A stretch of 64,000 bases of DNA. Origin: Pisolithus tinctorius. Taxonomy: Eukaryota; Basidiomycota; Agaricomycetes; Boletales; Pisolithaceae. This document shows, piece by piece, positions 12,856-25,100 of this stretch; position 1 is the stretch's first letter; each line of letters starts with the position of its first letter. Location of the stretch: the NCBI GenBank assembly GCA_024663395.1, contig JANFAH010000068.1, positions 1 to 64,000 on the forward strand, in the 5' to 3' direction. A program made the translations under genes and the position numbers. The notes under the pieces were generated by a model. That model was not told the origin of the DNA. It made no database searches and saw nothing but the letters and a program-made list of their open reading frames with translations.

Positions 12856-15237
12856 ATGGACGTCGACAAGCTCTTCAAGGTAAAAGGTTACCGGCCGTTT
12901 ATTCCAACTCCTCTCATTTTGCCTTGTTCAGGTACCGAAGCTCCCGACTGGAGTAAAGCGCAAATTACCAGATAACCCTACCCCAGAGATGTTAAAGAAA
13001 ATGCGGCTGGATGCTCACGGTCAGGCCGACTCGGACCATGATGGTCACGATGCTACACTTCCGAACCGGCGAGCTACAGTGGAAGATGAGCCAGAAGAAG
13101 ACCAAGACACCTCTTTTGCCCCTGGAGGGGACGCCGATTACTTCGCCGAAGAAGACGAAGAGGGTCGCTTTTATGGAGGGGGTCTTACTAGCCAACAAAA
13201 AGAAATCTTGAGCATTTTTGAGAAGGCCGAGGGAGAGGGGATTCAGGACGAGGTACGCCTTTTCCACTCTTACAAAGGGGGGATTTACGAATGTGACCGT
13301 AGCCAGAAGAAGTGACACTTCCTAATATACGGAGGACGCTTACCCGCTTCGAGCGCGCGGTGAACAAAAACCAGGACCAGCGGTCCAAGTATCCCGATGA
13401 TCCCACAAAGTATGTGATCCGTATTCTGCGTGGATATTGACACCTTCACGTCGGATAGGTTTATTGATTCAGAAGCGGACCTCGACAGCGCCATCAAGTC
13501 TCTGTTGCCCCTTGCCCAGTCGCCGGTACTCGCATATCCGGAGATTGTTCGTACGGGAGCGCTCGCGCTGTTGATTGGGCTTCTTAGTCACGAGAATGTC
13601 GATATTGTCATCGACGCTGTGGAGCTTTTTAACGAATTAACGGACGAGGACGTTGGCAGCGAGGGCGAAGACGATGCTGAAGAAGCCCAGGCCGCTTTGA
13701 AGGTTCTGATAGAGGCATTGGTAGGTCAGGTTTCTCGGAGAGTCAGCAATTACAGTGTTTCTAATATCAGTACAATAGGTGGAGCATTCAATACTCGAAC
13801 TACTAGTTGACAATCTCTCTCGTTTGAACGAAGCGGAGGAATCGGACAGACAGGGCGTCTTTCACATCATCGGTATTATAATTTCCCACCCTTCTGGATA
13901 TTACTGATTAGCAGACAGGTGTTTTCGAGAATGTTCTTGGATTTAATCCGGACCTGTCTGAAAACCTTGTGGCTCAGACAAAGATCATGAATTGGCTTCT
14001 TGAACGTATTCTATGGAAAGCTCACGACGAGAACCGCTGCTACGCCGCCGAATTACTTTCGATACTTCTGCAAAACAGCTCCGCGAACAGGGAGGAGTTG
14101 GGTAAGAAAGACGGCGTTGAGAACATGCTAAGAGCTTTGTCGGTGAGTAGCTCGTGAGAAGAGGGTAATTTTGGTCCAACTTCACGACGCATTTTAGCAA
14201 TTCCGTAGACGTGATCCTGTTGATGCTGACGAGGCGGAGTTCATGGAAAACCTCTTTGATGCCCTGTGCTCAGCTTTGTCTGACCCTGGGGTAAAATCCC
14301 TATTCCTTGCTAGTGAAGGTGTCGACTTGATGTTACTGATGATGAAGTAAGTCGTGCCCTTTAACCTGAGCTTACTTTCACACCAGTTTTCCAGAGAAAA
14401 GCTTCAGTCGAAATCACGCTCCATCAAGGTGCTCGATTACGCGATGTCGGGACCGGCGGGATCCGAAGTTTGCTCGACTTTCGTTGAGGCACTAGGGTTA
14501 AAGACGCTCTTTTCGGCATTCATGGGCAAAGTGAGCTCCACTATACCTGCCTTGAAGAGCATTCGCTCACGACCTCAGGTATCGAAGAAGCAAAAGCGTA
14601 ACGCCGGAACCCAGGCAACTGAAGACACATCTCATATATTAGGCATTATCTCGTCATTGTTTACGAATCTCCCTTCGGACTCGTCAGGCCGAATACGTTT
14701 GCTTGCCAAATTCGTGGAGAACGAATATGAAAAGGTAGACAAACTGCTGGAAATTCGAGAACACGCTTCCAACCGCTTGAAGCAAGTCGACACTGAGATT
14801 GAAGCAGAGAAGAAAGTATGAGTTACCTATGGATTTCGCTATGATAAAATGGCTCATTTATCTGGTAGGATTTACTTGCCGACGGCGCTGTTGAACCGGA
14901 ACACGAAGACTTGTGGTATCTTCGACGCTTAGATGGTGGTCTCTTTACTCTGCAAACCGTCGATTATATTTTGACCTGGATTGCAATGGAAGATGACGGT
15001 GTATGTTTAGTTCTGAACCGAGCTGCTTCATTGACTGGCTGACTATCACTTTAGGCACGAGCCCATCTCGCAAAGATGCTTGAGCGCAAGAACTTAAAAC
15101 TTGAAAATATCAAGCAGACGTTACAGATGTATCACGATAACGTCAACGCAGATGACTCTGGTGGCAAGAGTGCCATTGGGATGCCACAAAAAGAAATACT
15201 GGAGCATCTCATCGCCTTTTTACAAGAGTGTTCGTGA
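12856..15237 (+). CDS. CTNNBL1: Beta-catenin-like protein 1 (NAP, Prp19-complex partner)
   Basis: Armadillo-type helical repeat protein associated with the Prp19/CDC5L spliceosome complex in the nucleus. Exon 1 encodes only MDVDKLFK; exon 2 continues VPKLPTGVKRKLPDNPTPEM and an acidic linker with GGLTSQQKEILSIFEKAE. Conserved ARM blocks include ERAVNKNQDQRSKYPDDPTK, FIDSEADLDSAIKSL, GLLSHENVDIVIDAVELFNE, LGFNPDLSENLVAQTKIMNW, DENRCYAAELLSILLQNS, LRRLDGGLFTLQTVDYILTW and KMLERKNLKLENIKQTLQMY. The end is EILEHLIAFLQECS and TGA at 15235-15237. Roughly 11 introns, about 580 residues. Its 3' CDS end overlaps that of convergent UTP15 by 18 bp. Confidence 0.93.
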
Positions 15238-17048
15238 CATTTCCCTAGGTACATGTTCTCCTGTTTCCTGTGATGCAGTCACCAGAGCAACACAGGAAAA
15301 CACCATTTCTAGTGTACCCTTCGTTTTTGTTAATTCCTTCTGCAGTCGAATTTCCGCAAGCACTTTCTTTCGTAAGCGAAGTAGAAGAGAGTCAACTAGA
15401 GGTGATTGGCCAAAAACTGGCGAGTAGAGTTCTGTCGGTGCGTTCTCATTACAGATGCCCAGAACAATTGATAAAAGTGCGTACCAATAAGCAAAGAGGC
15501 TATGTCACAGACCAAGTCTCCAAACCTAGGGTCAGTCACATGCTTGACGAGGAGTCGTAGGATGGGTTCCAGCAAAACATCATCTCGACCGGACATCGCA
15601 CTTCTAAGGCCGTCACGATGGATAAGTTCCTGTATGAGGGAAAAGGTGGCCGTGGGAGGGACATTCTGTGCTGGGATGAGAACTTGGCTAGGGGGTTGGG
15701 AACGACAAATGGAACACACCTTTTGAAGGACAGCGTCCAAAGCTGCGGAATACTTGAACGCTTTCAGGAAGCGATCATATTGTCTCAGCCGTTTAGCTCT
15801 CCTGCTTTCTATTCTCAGTTCGCCCGCATCTCCAACAGGTTTAGATTTTGTCTTTGATTTTATGTGACCTTGACCAACTAAGGGCAAGGTACCACCTAAG
15901 AATGTCTCGTACGTGCCCGCCTTCAGCGCAGTGGCATACTCCATGTTCGTTTCAGAGGCCTTCGGCTGCCGTCGACGTACCGATAGTGTGCCATCTGACA
16001 TCCCGGCGGCTATGTGTGTTTCATCTGGCTAAGATGACGTGAGTCGGGCCCTCTCAAATTGCAAAAATTGGGGGCTTACAGAAATCGCAAGGCATAGTAC
16101 CGACGCTGGGTAGCGCATTGTGTGGACCACTTTATAAGTAGATATATCGTATACTTTTACCATTTGGTCGAGGGAACCGGTCAGAAGGCGACCAGCATTT
16201 GCATTGTATGCAAGGGACATTACAGTTTTTTGGTGATTGGACAGTGCTCGTATACATCGTCCACCAGCATTGAGATCCCATACCCGCAGTATGGGTCCCG
16301 CAGCAGACAGGGCAACTGTGCCGGATGGCAGCATGAGGACTGCCTCCACAGGAGAAGTATTTGTTGCCTTCCCACTCATTATCATCTCGCATTCCCCACT
16401 CCGAGAGTCATGTAACCTCATTGTTCCATCATATGAGCCAGTCAAAATAAGGTGAGGGTTAGAAGGAGACACCTCCCCCGATCGAACATAGTCCGTATGA
16501 GAAGTGAAAGTGACCGCTTCCGCTTGAGACGGCACGTCCCAGAGTTTTACAGTCGTATCGTCCGAGCATGAGAGAACCTGGGTATGCGAAAGGGGAGAGA
16601 ATTTCGTTACATGGACCGGTTGCTTGTGGGAGTCAAATGTGCGCAGTATTGCCCGGGAGTTGATGTCAAATATCTACGCGCATGAGGGAAGATGCTTTGT
16701 GAGTGACAGAAGAAAAAAGGAAACCGCACATACCTGAACGAGACCCGTGTCGTCGCCCGCTACGACAAGTTTTCCGTCTGAACGGATGTTGCCACTGCGT
16801 GCCACGTCTTTGAACCGTGATATTGTCTTGGTAACCTTTTGGGTGCGCGGGGCGTAGATTTGTACGCGAGTTGCTGCAGTAACAGCATATCTGTGGGGCT
16901 TGGCAGGGGAGAAGTGGATGGAAGTTACAGGAGCATATTCCTTCACGAATACGGGGTGCTTAAACTGACGCCAGAACCTGGATTCTGCGCTGTGCTTCGT
17001 TGCATGTGGCCTTGCATGCCTCTGTACGGTGACAGCTTGGTAGTCCAT
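15220..17048 (-). CDS. UTP15: U3 snoRNP / small-subunit processome protein Utp15
   Basis: Nucleolar t-UTP subcomplex member needed for rDNA transcription and 18S pre-rRNA processing. The start at 17048 gives MDYQAVTVQRHARPHATKHS and FKHPVFVKEYAPVTSIHFSP. WD repeats follow: TRVQIYAPRTQKVTKTISRF, SDGKLVVAGDDTGLVQIFDI, VHVTKFSPLSHTQVLSCSDD, VKLWDVPSQAEAVTFTSHTD, LILTGSYDGTMRLHD and LLTGSLDQMVKVYDI. The conserved UTP15 C domain carries RAKRLRQYDRFLKAFKYSAA, LDAVLQKV and ELIHRDGLRSAMSGRDD. The last exon gives GQSPLVDSLLLRLRKKVLAE and ends at 15220. About 520 residues. It diverges from TCTP across 150 bp. Confidence 0.93.
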
Positions 17049-17198
17049 CGGGAAATAGATGCACGCGTCACGCGTGACGTGACGGCGGTGAAAACGTGAG
17101 TCACATGACCAGCACAGCAGAGATAATCGATTCCAAAGTAGATAAGCCGACACTTCACTCAAAAGTTCTCTTTTGCGTTTTACCCTTACTGCATCGCG
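17049..17198. promoter_or_regulatory. Compact shared promoter of UTP15 and TCTP
   Basis: Only 150 bp separate the two start codons. The region holds two ACGCGT (MluI-cell-cycle-box type) hexamers at 17063-17068 and 17070-17075, running into TGACGTGA (CRE-like), and a TGAGTCA (AP-1/Gcn4-type) heptamer at 17097-17103 followed by CACATGAC. These are sequence matches only; binding is inferred. Confidence 0.5.
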
Positions 17199-18014
17199 AT
17201 GCTGTTGTACAAAGACATTTTAACCGGGGACGAGATGTTCTCTGATGCATTTCCAGTGTTCGTTCCGATTCTCTGTTCTCTTTGGTTCAGCTGATCGAAC
17301 TATCGCCGCGACGTAGTAAAACAGTCGACGACATCGTCTACGAGGTCGACTGTCAACTTATTACCGTGAAGCCAGGTGCTGATGTGGACATCGGTGGGTT
17401 TCATACATTCTGAAGCAGTGTGATTGTCTCGAACTGACGACCTTAGGCGCAAATCCGTCTGCCGAGGAGCAAGCTGAAGCCTTGGAGGAGGGTTCCTCTC
17501 AAGTGAACAACGTCATTCACTCTTTCCGACTCGAATCGACCGTTTTCGATAAGAATAGTTTCAGAGTTTACCTCAAGGTCGGACAGCCATCCGCTTTGTA
17601 TCGTTCAGTTTTACAATCCCAGAGAACAGGCTTATATGCAAGCCGTAAAAGCGACGCTAGTCAAGACAAAACCTGACCGGGTTTCGGACTTCGAAAAGGG
17701 TGCATCGGCTTATGCCAAAAAGATTGTTGCAAACTTCAAGAACTATGAATTTGTAAGTTCCTCTAGTGATCTGACTGATCTGGTCCTGAGTCCCACAGTA
17801 CACTGGGGAGTCAAGGAACCCTGATGGCATGGTAGCACTGCTCAATTATAGGGTAAGTGCAGTGTGTTCTGTCTCTCTCTGTATGCTCAAATGTTACCCA
17901 GGAGGATGGAATAACACGTGAGTACTTGTCCGATACTTGTGATCGTTGGTCGCCAACATTGCTTCAGCCTACTTCACATTCTGGAAGGATGGTCTTGAAC
18001 AAGTCAAGCTGTAG
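17199..18014 (+). CDS. TCTP: Translationally controlled tumour protein homologue
   Basis: Small cytosolic, ribosome-associated, Ca-binding growth protein (Mss4-like fold; Tma19 in yeast). Exon 1 gives MLLYKDILTGDEMFSDAFP, then across the first intron VKTVDDIVYEVDCQLITVKP. Further blocks are GANPSAEEQAEALEEGSSQV, NNVIHSFRLESTVFDKNSFR, YMQAVKATLVKTKPDRVSDF, FEKGASAYAKKIVANFKNYE and TPYFTFWKDGLEQVKL. The first intron needs a GTTCGT donor to keep the V codon in frame. Five introns; about 167 residues, normal for the family. Converges on PDI1 with 133 bp between stops. Confidence 0.94.
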
Positions 18015-18147
18015 ATCTTGTAACCTATATCGTTCGCATACCGAGTTTATGTTCGTTCCCAAGAACTAGCAAACATTGAGCATTTGCCAATAACCAAAAA
18101 TACTCGATCAAGATACGATAACGATAATGAATACCACATTCTACCCA

Positions 18148-19929
18148 TCAAAGCTCATCATGGGCCTCGCTTGGCTTTGCAAAGGTAGCCTGCGCTTCGT
18201 CCTCTGGAACCTTGACCTTTGGTGTGAGATCGTTCTTCGCACGCTCCTCCACGAAGGCGATGAGACTTTCCAACGACCGGTCTCCGTCGTAATCAATGAA
18301 GTCGCGTGATCCGGCAGGCTTAAATTTCAGGGTGGGGAAACCGCCGATGCGGAAGGGAACTGAAGGCGGTAGATCATTTTCCTGAGCTTCCATTTTTGCG
18401 CTAAACGAACGAACGGGTGAGACAAGGCATCGCAATTTCAGGTGGGCTTACATGACGACACGATCCTTCACTTCGGCAAAATGATCACCGAGAGAGTCCC
18501 ATATAGGCTTCAGACGCTTGCAGTGGCCGCACCTAACAGACATCAGACTGTAAGTGACCACGCACAGTGCAAAATGCGACATAGGACACGAACCATGTCG
18601 CATAAAACTCAACAAACACGTCCTTCGACTCGTCGAAGGCAACCTCATCGAACTGCTCACCGACTAAAACGAACACACTCTCATCCTGACTTTCTGGAAT
18701 GGGCTGGCTCTTCAACTTCGGCTGCAGTTTACCATCGAGGTAGTCGGTGACCATGGTTGAGACAGCAGCAGGTTCGACTTCCTTGCTTTGATCATAAGGA
18801 TACTTCAACTGCAACCGCAGATCCTGGATGACGAAGCTTGGCCACTTGGGTTCGGCGAGATTCAGAGCCTTCGCATGATCCCCAAACTTGGTAGCGTCGA
18901 TCCAAACGAAATTGAGCTTGCCGCGATACTTGGAAGCGACAGGTTTGAGTGCCTCGATGTATTCTTGGCTCTTCTCGTCGTTGGGGTCGACAAACAAGTA
19001 TGCCAAGGGCCGTCCACTAGCGACGTAGACGGAGTACGTATCACCATTGACTTCACCGATTGTTGGGATGGCCAATTCTTCCAACCAGGTACCAAGATCA
19101 TTGGCAGTTACGGAGGAGATAGGGTAGGGGTATTCGGACACAGGCTCATCGAAGCTACGATAGACAACGATCGCGGGAGCTGAGACGCCCGCAGCTGCGA
19201 TTGCCTCTGGGTCGGTGGTGATACCAAACAAGTAGTCCTCACGGTGCTTCTCAGCGGCAGCGCCAAATTCTGTGGCAGGGGCGTCAGAAGTCGAGGTAAC
19301 ATATGCGACAGCGACGATCTTGTCAGCGTGTTGGAATTCAGTGAGGTTAGCCGCAGTCACTTGTGAGACAGCGGGAAGAGATTGTCTGTTGCAGAGGTCA
19401 GCAGGGAATTGTCACTACGTGAACGGAAAGTGTACTTGATCAGGTAGCTGACGATACCATCAGCCTTACGGGGGCCAGTGTAGTCGGTGGCCTCACCACG
19501 GCGGAAAACTTTGAGAGTACTGCAACGGTATCAGTGGGATTTCGGCATTTGGAGGATAGCAAAAGCATACGGGTAGCCCTGAATCCCATGGGCCTGGCAA
19601 AGCTCTGCCTGGTCGACGCAGTCTACTTTAGACAGCTTGATGTCCTTTTCCTTCAAAATAGTTGCCGCCTCCTCGTAATGAGGCGCAAGAGCCTTGCAGT
19701 GTCCACACCTAAAAAAAATGGATTAGACGACATGAGATACCCAAGGACACTGCACGCGCCATGGGGCAAAGTACTCGACAAGAATCAATGGTTCGCTATT
19801 GACGACGGCCTCGAAGGTCTCTTGGGTGATGTTGATGACATCGGACGGCTTCTCAGCGTCGGCGTCGGCCGCTGCGATGGAAGCAAGAGCAACAGCAGAG
19901 GCTGTCGAAAGGAGCGAGGAGAACCGCAT
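18148..19929 (-). CDS. PDI1: Protein disulfide isomerase
   Basis: ER-lumenal thiol oxidoreductase and chaperone. The start at 19929 gives a signal peptide ([20 protein letters not shown]), then thioredoxin domain a with [20 protein letters not shown], two redox-inactive b domains (for example [13 protein letters not shown] and [20 protein letters not shown]), and domain a' with [20 protein letters not shown] and [16 protein letters not shown]. The C terminus is HDEL, the ER-retention signal, followed by TGA at 18148-18150. About 505 residues. Both active-site Trp codons are split by introns at the same place; the domain-a intron appears to have a GC donor. Confidence 0.95.
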
Positions 19930-20152
19930 GGCAGCAGACAGCAGACAGCAGAGCAACGGTGGTGGGTGGGTTTAAATTGCGGGGATGACGGTCTTTTATG
20001 GACCCGGCAAAAGGAAGTGTCTACGTGTCCACTTGTACTATTATGTACATACAGTAACATTGCCACTCTATGCCAAGTATACAGGTATACTCAAAGCAGA
20101 ATCGTTCGTGTAGATGATTCTCCCATCGACCAAGCGTTCAAACATGACGATG

Positions 20153-21422
20153 TCACTCAAGATTGGAGAGGTCGAAATCTGAGCCCCGTTGGCGGCCACC
20201 ACCATAGCTCTTCGCACCCGGAACGAATGGTCGAGGGGTAGGGAAGCCATCGACCGGAAATGTATGCCCTCCAGCGGTAGGAGGCGGAGATGGAACTGTA
20301 AAGGGGCCATTTAAGCTTATTAGCACGAGGACCGATGTAAAGATTTACTCACTTCTTCGTGTCGGCGGCGGTTGCCTGTTACCATTGACAACACCATGGA
20401 CAGAAGTCCTCGGTTCGGTCTTTGGAGGTCCCGAGACTACCCGCGGCCTATGAGGGACCGAGGTCAAGGTCTGCGCTAAGGATGCTCGAGCGGGCGATGG
20501 TCCAGGGGGTGGTGGGGCAGGAGGCTCCACCTCAGACAAGGCTCTCACACGCGCAGGCGGAGCTGGAGGTCCATCTGCTACGGGCGGCTTTCTCGGAGGG
20601 GGTGCAGGCACTGCTCGAAAACCCAGCGTACTTCCAGAAGACGGCCTGGGTGGAGGAGGGGGCGCAGGTCTACCAGGTGTCGCTGGTGGAGGGTGGGCCC
20701 GCCGTACCGGGGGTACAGGAGAATTTCCATTATTCCGGGTGGGCAAAGGTGGAACTGCCCTTGCAGGAGAAGATATTGTAGTGGTAGTGGGAGATGAACT
20801 GCGTCCGCTCACTGGGGGCGGTGAACGGCCAGTGTTGGTAGGCGAGGCTGTTCGGGGAGGCGGTGGAGGCCTACGAGGGGTTACAGACACACTTGGAGGA
20901 GGGGAGGGAGTCGCTCGCGGTGGTAACGTTGGTCGGGTGCTCACAGATCCAGGAGATCTCGAGGGTAATGCGGGTGCTAGTCTGCCTGGCAGCGCTGCGG
21001 GTGGTGCTGTTGGTGGTCTCGGTGGAGTCGGCCTAGATGGGGGAGCAGTACTTGCAGTAACGGCTGGAGTGCCGCGCTTAGGTACCGAAGGTGGCTTCCC
21101 GAATGTCGGGGGCTTAGCTGTGCGAAGTCGGTTGTCTGTACCTCCAGAGAATAGATCTGCACGGACCTAGATTATTTTGCCCTGCGGGTTTCAACTTGGG
21201 TAAACCGCCCGCAAACAGGTTACCAAGCTGAGGGGGTCCCCCAGCACCCGATGACGGCCGAGCAGCAACCGGTGACGAAGACGCCCTTGCGACTCCGGGT
21301 GCCCCAACCATACCTCCTCCACCGGATTTGGTCTCGACCATCGGTGCGCTGCGGTCATTTGTTTCTGCCTTTCTCAGCTTTTTTCCTGCCTGGATCTGCT
21401 TCAAGAGTTCGCTGGACGCCAT
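20153..21422 (-). CDS. VRP1: Verprolin / WASP-interacting protein
   Basis: Actin regulator that partners WASP/Las17 and type I myosin at endocytic patches. The start at 21422 gives MASSELLKQIQAGKKLRKAE, a WH2 actin-binding motif. The body (20345-21100) is extremely Pro-rich with many PPPPP blocks, SH3/profilin ligands. The last exon reads VPSPPPTAGGHTFPVDGFPT and RPFVPGAKSYGGG, fitting the C-terminal WASP-binding segment, then stops at 20153-20155. The same frame is open to an ATG at 21569, so translation may begin further upstream; WIP proteins often start with a poly-Pro block, absent here. About 380 residues. Tandem with PDI1. Confidence 0.85.
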
Positions 21423-22188
21423 ATCGAAAGAGGAGTCGGCGCACTCTGGACTCGGAAGTGGCACACCGTAGGTAGTGGCTGGGACTCGCACGTGACTGGT
21501 GGTGCCCCATGAAGCCCGTATTAGGGGTCCCATGCTACACTCCCATTCTAACCTATGTCCCATTGGCACAGAACCGACGATGCAAGATCGCGTTTATCTC
21601 GTCAAGTTCTGGATCTTCATCAGATGGTCTCCTCTGACCTGGAAACAGCCAGTCCAGAGCATGAGGTGTGACTCAACTCCACTTCCCATCTCTCACACGA
21701 GCATGTGCTGAACGTTTGAACAACCAGGGCTTGACACGTTGCATAACAGGGGCTGATGCTGAGTTGCATAACTACCGTCTCAACACACATCACCTTCAAT
21801 AGTGTGAAGCCTGCAGTGGTATATATCACAATCTAGTTCCTTCAAGCACTACCAAAATGTTTGCAGTACCTCGAAGCTATGCACTCACTATCACTATCGG
21901 CTTGGTACTTACTGACATGCAGCGCACGGAGTATCAACCACCAGGAGTCGGTGATGGGGTACAATGATCTTCACGAGTGACTAGTGACTCCTAAGGCTTA
22001 ACACTCCTTGTAGATATCATAGGGAATATGGTGTAGACCCCATACAGGGCAGTGTCACGTGAATTTCACGTGATATAATGGCCAAACTTGATGCCAAATA
22101 GACTTTCAGGGTTTCTGGACTCGTCTTAGGGCACAGGACGTCTCAAGCACCTGCTCTTGCAGAGTGTTTCACACACAGACGCACAGCA
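21423..22188. promoter_or_regulatory. Divergent 5' region of VRP1 and TRA1
   Basis: 766 bp with no gene I can support. It contains CACGTG at 21489-21494, a TATA-like stretch (GGTATATATCAC) near 21820 and paired TCACGTGA palindromes at 22055-22073 close to TRA1. Confidence 0.5.
22055..22073. promoter_or_regulatory. Paired TCACGTGA E-boxes upstream of TRA1
   Basis: Perfect octamer palindromes at 22055-22062 and 22066-22073, centres 11 bp apart (one helical turn), about 115-135 bp before the TRA1 start. TCACGTGA is a known bHLH (Cbf1-like) target; use here is inferred. Confidence 0.6.
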
Positions 22189-25100
22189 ATGGACAACATA
22201 CCGCAGCTCGGTACGGCTGCAGACTTGGAGTTACGTGCAGCCCGCATTGCCGATCCCGGAATTGGTATGCCTTGTTGACAGTATATTATCTCCTCTTGAC
22301 ATGAGACTCGCGGTAGACCTCAAGACGAAGCACACAGTCGCATGCGAACTTAGAGAAATGATCGATACTGTCCGGGACGCGGATTCAGCGCGCGTGTTCC
22401 CCCAGATGATACCTTTACTACTTGCAATCCTTCGTTCGGGGGATGCGTCCTTCCAGAAGGATACTCTGGAGTTTCAATTCCGTCGCGTTCTGTTGGAAGT
22501 ACTTCACCGCGTACCGTATAGCGACGTTATTCGGCCACAGGCACTCTCACTGCTGAGTGGGATGCTGCATATACTCCACCATGATAATGAAGAAAACGGC
22601 GTTACCTCTTGCAAGATCATCATTGATTTGCTTCGGTCTTTCAGAGCTCTGACCGAAGAGCTCGTTGCCGAATTCATGTCGATTCTCCAGGAAGTTTTCA
22701 GGAATATTAAAGGCCTAGTCGAGGAGACTCTGTCTGAGGAGTCACCCGTTCTTGATCCAAATGTGGTGATGCCGAGCACACGCAGCTTCAAGGTATTGGC
22801 GGAGATGGGCATGGTTGTCGTAACTTTCTCCCAGAGCCACCGTCCTATGGTTGTTACACTGATTCAGACGACACTTGGACTCAACTTTGAAGTACTGGCT
22901 CTCGAATCCTCTGCCCAGCGGAAAGCACGCGAGGACTACGAAGCGATGGGATCCTACTGGGCTGGAATGGCTCCAACCATCAAGAATCCTTCCGCATATG
23001 CGGATTTCGTCAACGCGCAAATCAAGGCCAGTGTCGCTGCGGTGATTCTACGTCTATCTCTGAATTTGTCTTAGATGGTATCATATGTTGCCTATGTCAT
23101 CCGGGGTTTTGGGGAGCAGTTCGAATCATTTGGAGAACGACTTATTTTGTCTGCCCTTCGACTGTTACAAGACTTGCCTGCTAATAGCATCCAAGCTCGG
23201 AAAGTTCGTTGCATCATCTTTTGCATGTAGTTCCTATTAACGATTTATAGGACCTTATGGTCGTCTTACGTCACCTGATTGGCACCCCACATCGCAAGGC
23301 TCTGCTGCCGCACATAGACAAATTGTTTGACGAGCAGGTTTTACTTGGCACTGGTGTTGGTAGTCGAGAGACCATTCGGTTTGTTCTATGCTTCCACCTC
23401 AACGAATGACCTGATCTGGCCATTGTAGTCCTGCGGCTTATGCTTCTCTTGCTGACCTTGTTCACCATCTTCGGGGGGAGCTCTCAGCAGAACAGTTAGC
23501 GAAGGTCGCAAAGCTGTATTCGACGCTCCTTCATAACCCGTACCTTGGCCACAATCTCCACACCCTATTTTCCAAGATGATGTTCGGTCTTATTGAAAAC
23601 ATCACAGCCAAAGCTACTCCCCAAGCTGCTGCATGTATACTAGGCGCCATGTTTGAGACTTGCGTGGACAGGGTAGAGGCGATGACAAACATATTGGAAA
23701 TGACGACGGAGCATGTGGAGAACGCGAAACGTGGTGAAGAGTCACAGACGTTGCCACTATTGATAGAGAGGGCACGTCCGGTCGCCGGTGCGGCATACGC
23801 TGTAGAGAAGCCTGAGGAGGTTATACAAGGCAGGTTTAATTTGATCCACGTTGAGAGACTAATTCTGACCATCTTATAGAGTGCCGTTACTTGTTTCGCA
23901 CCCTCTTGCATGGCTTCCGTGTGTGCCTCGCTGGTTTGAAGAAATGCGATGGGGCCATCCCCGATGGCACTTTGATCTTCCGCCTTTTCGCCAGTTGTGT
24001 CAAGTGTATGGTCCTTGTGGATGCGGAACCGAGAGAAGCAACAGAGATCATGGATTGGTTTAGCGCAGTTCTTCTTGAAGTGAATCTGCACGTCTTCCAG
24101 GAAGTTTGGACCCATAAAATTGAGACATTCGTCCAAGCATCGGTAAAGCGAGCGACACTCCTCCATATCTGCCAGACGCTGTTCAGTCGAGAGGCAGTCT
24201 CCCCGACTCTCGTAGCCATCGTCTTGCGTTTCTTGATTGACCGACTCCCTCAATTAGGCGAGTACGAGGACCCAAGGGCTGTGGTCTCAATCAGACTTTT
24301 CAAGATGGCATTCAGTGCCGTGACCGCGTTCCCGATCTCCAACGAGCCTATATTAGCGTCCCACCTCGCAAAGTTGATCATGGATTGCTTTCCTTTAGCA
24401 GCCAAAGCCACCAAACCGACAAACTATTACCATCTCCTTAGGGGACTATTCCGCGCCATCGGAGGTGGAGGGGGGAGATTTGAGCTGCTGTACAAGGAGG
24501 TTCTGCCTCTTTTGCCTGAGATGCTGGAAAGCCTTAATCGACAGCTATTTGCTTCGGATGGAATTAGCAGGGAAATGATCGTCGAACTATGTCTCACCGT
24601 TCCGCTGCGCCTCACACACCTTCTTCCTCACTTATCATACCTTATGCATCCGCTTGCGCTTGCGCTACGTGGATCACCGGAATTGGCGTCACAAGGACTA
24701 CGGACCCTCGAGTTATGCATTGACAACCTCACCCCAGATTTCCTTGATCCCACTCTGAACACCGTTTTGCGAGAACTTATGGAGGCTCTTCATAGTCACT
24801 TGAAACCGTTGCCGGCAAACCATCACCACGCACACACGACAATTCGCGTACTTGGCAAGCTTGGTGGCCGCAATCGGCGTTTGTTGAGCAAAGAACCGCT
24901 GCTGGAGTACAATTCTGTTGCTCGACCGGCTTCGATCATTCTGTCATTTGGGGGAACGAATGAACCTGTCGACCTAGGTGCCATGTCCAGCTTCGCAGCT
25001 CTAACGTTATTGAAGACTCCACCACCCAATCCATACTGCGGTTATGCTTATACCTTCCTTGAGACATGCATCAATTCATTGCTGCACGAGGTTGGTTGAC

